A stretch of 64,000 nucleotides of DNA from Antilocapra americana (taxonomy: Eukaryota > Chordata > Mammalia > Artiodactyla > Antilocapridae). Positions 56,051 through 64,000 of the stretch are shown here, piece by piece. The stretch lies in the NCBI GenBank assembly GCA_007570785.1, contig ML661799.1:1339598-1403597 (forward strand). Reading direction: 5' to 3'. The notes below the pieces were generated by a model. It saw only the letters and a list, made by a program, of their open reading frames with translations. It searched no databases and was not told where the DNA came from. How positions within the stretch are numbered: the first letter of the stretch is position 1; the number at the start of each line of letters is the position of its first letter. A program made the position numbers and the translations under genes.

Positions 56051-56584
56051 CCTGGCTGCCTTCTGTGTTATCATTTCTTGATCCTAGTCTGTTATCCCAA
56101 GTACCATCCTGTAGAATGGTCTCAGAGTCTGCCCTCCATGGACTGCGCCTCTTTTTGCAAACATAGTCCAAATTACCTGATTTTCATGAATTATTACAAG
56201 GAACATTGTCATTTTACTAGTTTACACTGAAGCATGAATTAGTGTTTATATTCAGGAGCTGCCCAATCCCCAGGGCCTATCACTCCAAATGTATTAATCT
56301 GTATTGGAAACTCAAATTAAACTACATTGGGCTAAAGGGAGGAATATTACAGGTAGATGGAACTTTTTCCATGTTCCTCAAATTAAACACACTCAATCCA
56401 GTTATATCATTCTCTGTGACCTGAAGTTCTTGCTTCCTAGGATAACATTCAAAGACTTTACCTCATAATTTGACCACCCCGATATTTCTTTCCAGCTTTA
56501 TCTTCTATTACTTACATGAATCCTTCCCTTTAGTCAACGGAACCTCTTGTTCCATAAGGTACACCCCGTGCTCTCTTCTTTAAG
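56051..56584. other. No feature recognised
   Basis: 56420-56570 has faint L2-like wording. Nothing firm. Confidence 0.35.
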
Positions 56585-57190
56585 AAAAACATGTTGTTAA
56601 GGTATGACTGAGAGACCATAAAGCTGCATGTATTTAATGTATAAATTTGATGAGTTTGGAGATAAGTATACACCCATGAAGCAATCTATGCTATAAAAGT
56701 ACCCATCACCTTAACAAGTTTTCTCCCACCCTCTTTATTTATGTATGTATTTTGTGAAACACATTATAAGACCTATCTTCTAAGCAAATTTTTAAGTGTA
56801 CAATACAGTGTTGTTAAGTGCAGGCAGTATGCTACACAATGTATTTCTAGGACTCATTCACTTTGCATAACTAAAACTTGGTTCTATCTGACATACCTCT
56901 CCATTTCCACTTCCCTCCAGCCCCTGGAAACCACCATTCCAGTCTCTGCATCTATGAGTTTGACTATTTTAGATTCTTCATAAAAGTGGCATCACGTACT
57001 TCTTGTCCTTCTGTGTCTGGTTTATTTCATTTTGCCTTCCAGTTTCATTCATGTTGTCACAAATGGCAGAGTTTCCTTCTCTTTTATAGCTGAAAGACAT
57101 TCCATTGGATATACTACCACATTTTCCTTATCCATTCATCTTTCAGTGGATATAGGTCACTTCCTTGTTTCAGCTAGTATGTGAACACTA
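56585..57190 (-). repeat. Old mammalian L1 (L1M-type) 3' region
   Basis: 'aagtgtacaatacagtgttg', 'cagcccctggaaaccaccat' and 'gagtttgactattttagatt' are the reverse complement of an old L1 3' region shared by placental mammals, ending at 'ccattcatctttcagtggat'. Confidence 0.85.
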
Positions 57191-59002
57191 GGTATTTAGA
57201 GAGAATGGAGCAGTCCCTGGGCTAGGGTGAGGCAAGCCAGGTGTCAAGAGTTCAAAATTTAAGGAAGCAATCACTCTCAGGTTCATATAGCTATAGAGTT
57301 GTCACTTGAACCTGAGTGAGTGTGAGTACCTCCTTAAAATTTTTACCCTAGGGGCTGTGCTTGCCTCGAAATAGCCTTGGCCCTGAGATAAAGGATACAA
57401 AAGGGACTAACAGCAAGAAATAAGGACAAGGATTGCAAGGATAAAATTCTTTTTCACAATAATGCCAAGAACGAGCCTTAGATATGAGCTATCCTACCCC
57501 ATAACCTTTTCCCTCCCTTGCATTTTGTAGTAGTGCAGAGAAAATGGTTATATTGCCAGGCTAACCTCTAAACTCACCCAGAGTGATCTAAAGCTTACAA
57601 TATTAAATGATCTGAAGTCTCTGCCAATTTGAATGATGCCTAAAGAAGGAGCTCAACTTTCCTATTTAACTCAGACACAGCTTCCATGATAGGCTGGGTA
57701 ATTACCTGCCCAACCCTAGCTCCTACACTATGCCCTATACTTGCAGGCTAATGCTATTTGTGTGTTCATCGTGGTAAATCATGCAGGGGAATAGCATGGA
57801 AGATCCAGAAGCAACTTTGGAAGGCAGCAGCTTTCAATGCCTCTCAAATAGCTTTGCACCAGAATGAAGAAGTACCTTTTGGCATCTGTTTAAAGTGAAG
57901 TAAAATAAATTTATATTAAAAAAAATTTTGCCAATACCAGCCCTGCTATGATTGAAATCTCAGCTTCTTTAAAAAGCCATCTAGTTTCTAAACACTGATT
58001 AAAATGTGTCTCTAAGACGTAAGGAAAAAACAAGTGAGACAGATGAAAAGCATTTTAGCTATATTGGCCCCCAAATGACCCAAATGTGTCCTCCTTCCTT
58101 CTAAAATACCATTTTATGGTTCCCTTAAAAAGATGTAATCTGATAGAATTTTATAGGACTTCAGATTTGAATCATTTTATAAAACCCAGAGAAAGGATAA
58201 ATAGACAAAACATTGGTTGGTCTTAAAAATTAAACTTTCAACTGAGTTCACAGATCCCAAGAACTCTAATCTAGCAGAAATACTGCAAAGATGCTGTGGT
58301 CAACATGCAACATTCAGATTCCTCTAGAATCAGACTAATACTGCTAAAGGATCCCCATCTGCCTCATTATTAATTTTAAAAGAAAAACATTTTAATACTG
58401 TCTTAGACTTCTAGAATACTTTGCAGTTTACAAAGCACAGTCGTACATACTTTTTTCCATTTTATCCTCTCTCACTGGAGATCCAACTATAAATCATTAA
58501 TAGTGGAGACATGATATATTGAGAGTTCCCAACTTTCACTCCTCAGGATAGTTTAGGAAAGTTTCAGCATCTTTTGTTTTCATGATTTCTACTCCATGTG
58601 GTTGTGTTTCCCCATCCACTGAGAATCAGGGAATTGAGGGAGATGGGGCGGGGTGGGTGGGTGAATCAGAGAACCAAATGTGGTGTCCACATCAGAGAGC
58701 TGTAATACAATAGTGTCAATCTAAACAATGCCACAAATGAGGCCTTGTAATCTATGAGAGCAAATCTCTACTTATTATGCCAATTTTATGCAAATATTCT
58801 CAGTATCCTCCCATTTCATACCAGTGAGATGTCCTTGTGTAGCGATGATGGGTCTAATTAATTTCCAAGGAACTCCAGAAAGGTTTCAGCGACCATTAGC
58901 CTAGCCGGAGGGCAAGGCTAGTGAACTAGAGGTCATATTGTTGGGGACTGTACCTTACTATTACTCAGTGGATATTTCTATGTGTTTTCTAAAATTTTAA
59001 GG
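57191..59002. other. Long repeat-poor stretch
   Basis: About 1.8 kb without any repeat I recognise and without a frame worth calling. Composition is AT-rich. The guanine-run motif at 58645 is the one distinct site. Confidence 0.4.
58645..58661 (+). other. Compact guanine-quadruplex motif
   Basis: ggggcggggtgggtggg: four G runs with one-base loops, in otherwise AT-rich DNA. Confidence 0.7.
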
Positions 59003-59009
59003 GAGTAAT

Positions 59010-59200
59010 TCAATACTGGTTGTACATTAGAACCACCTGTGGATGTTTTAAAACAAAGGAAAAACTGAACATCATTCCCACAAACTCTGCTTTATTTTTC
59101 CTTTGGGAGGGGAGGAGCAGTGGGACCTAGACTCAATGTTTTACAAAGCTCCATGTTATTCTAATGTGCAGCCAGAAGTGATAACCATTGATCTAGATGC
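59010..59200 (+). mobile_element. MER5A-like hAT fossil
   Basis: 'gtacattagaaccacctgtg' start and 'aaagctccatgttattctaa' then 'aagtgataaccattgatcta' end. The middle is diverged. Confidence 0.55.
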
Positions 59201-59202
59201 AG

Positions 59203-59392
59203 AAGTTTTTTAACTTCAGCAAGTCCCAAAATCACCTGGAGGATTTGCTAAAAACAGATATGGGAACCCACTTCCAGAGTTTCTGATTCAGTTGGTATGG
59301 AGTGGGAGCTGAGATTTTGCATTTATAACCAGTTTTCAGGTAATACTGATGCTGTTAATCCAGGGACCACAATTTAATAAAAATCACTGTCC
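59203..59392 (+). mobile_element. MER5A hAT DNA transposon
   Basis: 'aaaatcacctggaggatttg', 'ccagagtttctgattcagtt', 'gagattttgcatttataacc' and 'aatccagggaccacaattta' run in MER5A order, so this copy is nearly complete. It lies head-to-tail after another MER5A-like copy. Confidence 0.82.
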
Positions 59393-60029
59393 TCAAGTGT
59401 CACAAAGAATTTCACATACACATCAAAATCAATTCAGCTAACCTCTGTAAGTTTACAGGGAACATCACTCAGTGACTCAGAGAATCCTGCTTATTTAGGT
59501 CTAATTATTTGCCTGACCTGGTGTGAAACAAAGTAGCACAATGAAACTCATTTTCAGGCTTTCATTCTTTCCCTTTCTCTTTCCCTTTTTCTTCTCTGTA
59601 TTGATGGAATCTGGAGAGCAACTAAAAAAAAAAAAAAGCTTGAGAATGTCACTTCTGAAATTTTGCTTGGAGGTCCAAATGTTTACCCAACAGCAAGGAT
59701 TCCTTTGCGCTGGGTCCGTCCTTGGCAGAGACTGATGGGTTCTGACTTCAGCACCCTGGAGAGCAGACTCCACGCTATACACAGTGATTGAACAAGGACT
59801 GTGTAATTGCAGTAATCATTCCCAGTGAAAAGGAGGAAGAATAAAAGACACACAGCAGTTCCTGAAATGCAACACATTCCTAAATCCCACTGGGCAAACA
59901 TTTTGAAATCTCTTAATAGTACAAGTCCCTCAAAAACTTAATGGGCTTGAATGTGAGAATCACCACGTGTAAAGTTTTCAGCTCTGCATTACTTTTACAT
60001 ATGCCTCTCTCTTTCCCCTTCTTCCTCCC
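59393..60029. other. No feature; A run at about 59625-59638
   Basis: Unique-looking sequence with a 14-base A run and opposed short frames. Confidence 0.4.
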
Positions 60030-60155
60030 TCTCTCCTCTGTATCTCAACTTAATGATAGTTATCTTGAGTCTGTCAGTTGTAAAAGAATGTGTCCCTAGC
60101 ATTAAGAATAGTGCCTTGCACCTGGTAAGTGCTCAATAAATATTTATTGAATGAA
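60030..60155 (+). repeat. L2 3' end
   Basis: 'agtgccttgcacctggtaag' and 'tgctcaataaatatttattg' form the L2 terminus. Confidence 0.7.
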
Positions 60156-60214
60156 ATATTTAGGGGAAGTGCAACCAACATCTCCAATTTATCTTGAAAT
60201 GCTTCCAAAAATTT

Positions 60215-60325
60215 GAGTGGTTCTTAAATTGAGCAAGGATCTGAATCACCCAGTTTGTTAAAAAACACATTGTTGAGCCCACCTCCAGAGTTTCTGATTC
60301 ACTTGGTCTGTAGAATCAATGGAAA
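60215..60325 (+). mobile_element. MER5A partial copy
   Basis: 'gagtggttcttaaattgagc' start, then 'ctccagagtttctgattcac'. Cut off in the middle. Confidence 0.7.
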
Positions 60326-60475
60326 AATCAATGATTATTCACTGAGGCAAGCATTGTGTAATGCTAATGATAGAACTTCGGTTATAGGTATACAGGTGTT
60401 CAACTTCAATGTATGTTCAAAAGTTTCCACAATAAAATGCTGGGGGGAAATTACAGTGTATGTACCTAGTGTCTG

Positions 60476-60690
60476 GGGCTTCCCTGATGGCTCAGGTGGT
60501 AAAGAACCTGCCTGCAATACCAGAGACCTGGGTTTGATCCCTGGGTTGGGAAGATCCCCTAGAGGAGGGCATGGCAACCCATAACCAGTATTCTTGCCTG
60601 GAGGATCCCCATGGACAGAGAAGCCTGGCAGGCTATAGTCCATAGGGTCGCAAAGAGTTTGACACAACTGAGTGACTAAGCACAGCACAG
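60476..60690 (+). mobile_element. Bov-tA SINE fused to BovB
   Basis: Full-length SINE from 'gggcttccctgatggctcag' to 'gagtgactaagcacagcaca'. It has the left TSD at its 5' edge (60465-60475) but none at its 3' edge, where BovB begins directly. Confidence 0.93.
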
Positions 60691-61300
60691 CTGTGACAGA
60701 CTTTATTTTCTTGGGCTCCAAAATCACTGAAGATGGTAACTGCATCCACAAAATTAAAAGATGCTTGCTCCTTGGAAGGAAAGCTATGACAAACCTAAAC
60801 AGCATATTAAGAAGCAGAAACATTACTATGCCAACAAAAGTCCGTCTAGTCAAAGCTATAGTTTTTCCAGTAGTCATGCATGGATGTGAGAGTTGGACCA
60901 TAAAGAAGGCTGAGCACCAAAGAATTGATGCTTCTGAACTGTGGTATTGGAGAAGACTCTTGAGAGTTTCTTGAATTGCAAGGAGATCAAACCAATCAAT
61001 CCAAATGGAAATCAACCCTGAATATTCATTGGAAGAACTGATGCTGAAGCTGAAACTCCAATACTTTGGCCACCTGATTTGAAGAACTGACTCATTGGAA
61101 AAGACCCTGATGCTGGGAAATATTGAAGGGAGGAGGAGAAGGGGATAACAGAGGATGAGATGGTTGGATGGCATCACCAACTCAATGGATGTGAGTTTCA
61201 GTAAATATCAGGAGTTGTTGATGGACAGGGAGGCTTGGCGTGCTGCAATCTATGAGTTCACAAAGAGTCAGACATAACTGAGTGACTGAACAACAACAAC
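60691..61300 (+). mobile_element. BovB LINE 3' part, joined to the SINE
   Basis: Begins at 'ctgtgacagactttattttc', inside the region after the RT box, and ends 'gactgaacaacaacaac'. A 100-codon frame (60672-60974) is BovB RT C-terminus. The right TSD cctagtgtctg (61301-61311) pairs with 60465-60475 upstream of the SINE. Confidence 0.93.
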
Positions 61301-61311
61301 CCTAGTGTCTG

Positions 61312-61984
61312 AGTACTTTGTTTTAAAGAGCATATAGTAATTTATAGGTTTGACCTTTGTGTTCATTTTCCCTCTCTCTCTCTCTTTCTTCCTCCTTAGA
61401 AAAGAGAGATCACTAAGGAAGGTTGAAAATGTTGACCATTGGATGTCTCAGACATTAACTAATTTATCATGCTGGGGGGAGCTCTCTTCTGGTACCCTAA
61501 GTACCAGAGACCTGGAGTGGATGTGGGCTCCTCCATGGGTAGAGAAAGAAGCCCTCCAAAAACTGCCCTCCCTTAGGGATCAAACGTCAGATAGTTGTTG
61601 CTCTAAGGCAAGTAGGAGGGAGAGATTGAAAGAGAATAGTCACTCTTTCCCAAGAGGAGTCTTAAGAGCAGAATGCAACCCCATGTCAGCCCTGAGTCCA
61701 TATTCTCCCTGTTCCAGCTGTCCCAAGACAAAAACTGCATCCCTTTCCTCTGCATATCCCATAAGACCTGGGAGATAGGTTGCATTACAAACTGTGAGCC
61801 TCAATAGGATACAGTCTATCTCACATTAGGAATGGAGCAAATTCCCAGGCTGGAGGTGTCCTCCAGCCTGAGATGTTTCTACAGAAGATCAATGATCATG
61901 ATCCCAAATAACTGTTTCTTCCTTCCCCTCCAAGAGAACTGTGGCTTTAGACAATAACAAAAAAGACTTGGAATAGATAAAAGA
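61312..61984. other. No feature; (CT)n at 61371-61385
   Basis: A 142-codon frame at 61350-61778 begins in the CT run and is Ser/Pro/Arg-rich with no domain. Not supported as a gene. Confidence 0.4.
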
Positions 61985-61985
61985 A

Positions 61986-62195
61986 GGGTTTCCCTAGTAG
62001 CTCAGATGGTAAAGCATCCACTTACAATGTAGGAGACCCAGGTTCAATCCCTGGGTCAGGAAGATCTTCTGGAGAAGGAAATGGCAACCCACTCCAATAT
62101 TCTTGCCTGGAGAATTCCATGGACAGAGGAGCCTGGCGGGCTACAGTCCATGGGATCTCAAAAAGTTAGACACAACTAAGCAGCTAACACACACA
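61986..62195 (+). mobile_element. Bov-tA SINE
   Basis: From 'agggtttccctagtagctca' to 'gacacaactaagcagctaac', followed by a short acacac tail. Confidence 0.93.
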
Positions 62196-63870
62196 GATAT
62201 AAGGATGACCTGTCCCCATGCCTGAGTCATCAGCATCTGACCACATACTGGAAAAGAAATCTACAGCATCCCCTTTTATAAAGGTCCTAAAGCAACAGCT
62301 TTATATGGTCATGCTTCTTCCAAAGCAAACTAGCAATTTTCAGACTGTAATTTTTGCAGTTTATTAGAAGATGGCTTGAGTGGAACAACCAGGAGGCTGT
62401 GTAGGGGTGTGGAGATGGCCTTAGGGCCTAGCAGCATGGGTTTTAGCTCAGCTACTTGGAAAGGGTATTTTCTCCCCACCCCCATGTCCTTGTTGCTGTG
62501 TCTCCTCCCACACCTCCCCCTTGGCTTACCATGGCCACAGGCCCCCAGGGCAGCTTGGACTGTGAGAAAGGAAAGGAAAGCCAAGGCTTGCCCTGCAGCA
62601 CTCAGGAAAGCCCAAGTGGTTCTCTGTCATCCTTTTTCTCTGGTGCCTTTTTAATTAGCTTAATGAAGCCCTCCTACTTGTGGGTTTAAAAAAATTTAAA
62701 AAAAGGAGATGAGGAGCAAGGAGATAGAAAAAAATATAATGTGAGACTATGCAACCATGATGACTCAGGCTTCAGACTTGGGTGTTGTGTTGTACCCTGG
62801 GAGATGGGGGGTGAGGGTAGGGGGTTGGTTTGGGAGCAGCAACCTGTCCCTTTCATCATCCTATAAAACATCTCAGAGGCAGCTGGCAAAAAAGTCACAC
62901 CTCCGCTCTGCCAGTGGCTCTGGAGCTGGGCTCTCCCTCAGAGCCAGCTCCACTGGCAAAGCAAACCCAAAGCTTGTTCCTAAGGCTAGCCATAGTGTCC
63001 CATTAGTCTTAAAGTCCTGGTATCTCTACACAGCTAGGCACAACATAGGAGCTCAGTAGATGCTGAATACTTTTGTGTGTGAATGTATAATGGTTTCTCA
63101 CTCATTCACTCTTCCCTCATGTCACTTGCCCCGCCTCACTGGTAGGGGCAGGCTCCGGCCAGGGAGATGGCAGAGACATCAGCATCTGAGTGCTTAACAC
63201 TCTCCTCACAGAGCTGTCACTCTGGCACCAACGTGATCTCCCTACAGAGTAAGCCCCACATAGATTTTTCTCCTCTGAATTCTCCAGGAAGATATATTGA
63301 TCCAATCCAAGTGACATCAATAGACCCAGGTAACTGAATAAACTTCCGGAGTTTGCCTTGAAATACGTATGATTTAGCTTCAAGACACCAACTGATAGCC
63401 TCACCACCCTTCCCTCCCCTCACCCTCCATGCACTGTACCTATTAAACACCATCCTCATCTCAGCCCTGCTCTCCCCTTCCCACCCAGGCACTTCCTGTG
63501 CAGTCCAAGGATGACATGAAGAGACCATGATGGAAATTAGAGGTGAGGGCAATAAGAAATGGATGTGACTCCATCCCATGTCCCAAAGCAAATCTTGTTA
63601 ACTTCTTGATATCCATGACCCAGGGTCATCAGTGATCCATTTCCTTCATGGGCTGGTGGGTGCACCTTGCCTTCATCCTTAGAAAAGCCCAACTTCTCAG
63701 CACCTCCTCCAGAAGGCTCATCACAGTTTCCACTCGGGGCAAGGAATGGTGCTGACATGAGCTCTGAGTGATGGTTTGGCTCTCCAGGGCCCTTACCCAC
63801 CCCCGCTGTGTTTCCTGGAGCTTCTCTACTATTTTCCCTCCTGGAGGATCCACAGGATGTAGGTTCACAT
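62196..63870. other. Unique sequence, no gene supported
   Basis: 62640-62720 has a run of A/T with 'tttttaattagcttaatgaa'. 63120-63960 has overlapping minus-strand frames of up to 142 codons with no domain. No splice-site and frame combination suggests an exon. Confidence 0.35.
62799..62824 (+). other. Guanine-quadruplex motif
   Basis: Four runs: ggg, gggggg, ggg, ggggg, with loops of 4, 3 and 2 bases. Confidence 0.65.
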
Positions 63871-63879
63871 TGGCCACTC

Positions 63880-64000
63880 GGCCACCCATGAGCCCTGTGA
63901 CCTAAGGCAATGTTCTGTGCTACCGACTCCTGCCTGAAAAATGGAATTAGTAATACCTTCCTCATAGGGGCAGTGTAAGAATTAACTGAGCTAATATACA
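63880..64000 (+). repeat. MIR SINE, cut by the window end
   Basis: 'gccctgtgacctaaggcaat' and 'aatggaattagtaatacctt' then 'cagtgtaagaattaactgag' run in MIR order up to the last base. Confidence 0.75.

Noticed and set aside
60335..61180. 281-codon frame on the minus strand
   Set aside because: Antisense to the fused Bov-tA/BovB insertion. Antisense BovB commonly shows long open frames.
1..64000. tRNA-like heads of Bov-tA and CHR SINEs considered as tRNA genes
   Set aside because: They are diverged SINE promoter regions without a foldable cloverleaf and belong to larger SINE units.
1..64000. CRISPR array, bacterial operon or prophage
   Set aside because: No spaced short repeats and no prokaryotic gene density. 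All repetitive signals are mammalian transposons or simple repeats.

Overview
This window is nuclear DNA from a pecoran ruminant (cattle, sheep, goat or a close relative). The evidence is the repeat content: BovB (RTE-type) LINE copies, their tRNA-Glu-headed SINE derivatives (Bov-tA, Bov-A, Bov-A2), cetartiodactyl CHR-type SINEs and a ruminant L1 3' end recur throughout. Species and chromosome cannot be told from the sequence alone. I found no exon, RNA gene, CpG island or complete protein-coding gene that I can support. The longest reading frames are chance frames or run through SINE and LINE sequence. The window reads as intergenic or deep-intronic DNA.

Layout. About 1.2-9.8 kb is a decayed plus-strand endogenous retrovirus (ERVL-like gag, protease, RT, RNase H, integrase and 3' LTR remnants in order), cut up by a BovB with an L1 inside it, a CHR SINE, a Bov-tA, a second BovB with a 118-bp foldback at its 5' edge, and smaller BovB pieces. 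About 10-18.9 kb is low-density sequence with L2, MIR, CHR and Bov SINE copies. About 18.9-23.4 kb holds a second, vaguer ERV remnant that keeps a YVDD polymerase motif; it is interrupted by a Tigger-type DNA transposon, a Bov-tA and a 5'-inverted L1. About 24-32 kb carries L1 3' ends and old MIR/L2 fossils. About 32.9-34.06 kb is repeat-poor and ends in an AT-rich block dense in ATTA/TAAT cores, a candidate conserved regulatory element. A 400-bp assembly gap (34299-34698) lies inside an L1 whose two visible ends face outward. About 35-41.7 kb has many Bov SINEs, two DNA-transposon fossils (MER20-like, MER5A-like) and a perfect 100-bp inverted duplication. About 42-57 kb has L2/L1 fossils, a twin-primed L1 with an ORF2 fragment, simple repeats and a guanine-quadruplex motif. 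About 57-64 kb is mostly unique, with MER5A copies, a fused Bov-tA/BovB insertion and a terminal MIR.

No gene system is present. What is informative is the record of retrotransposition mechanism: several insertions have readable target-site duplications (TSDs), 5' inversions, one apparent template-switch chimera (60476-61300), one foldback next to a BovB (7178-7430), and one templated inverted copy dropped into an old MIR (39122-39221). These are the observations most worth checking. Edges of old repeats are approximate, and family names were assigned by recognition without a library search.
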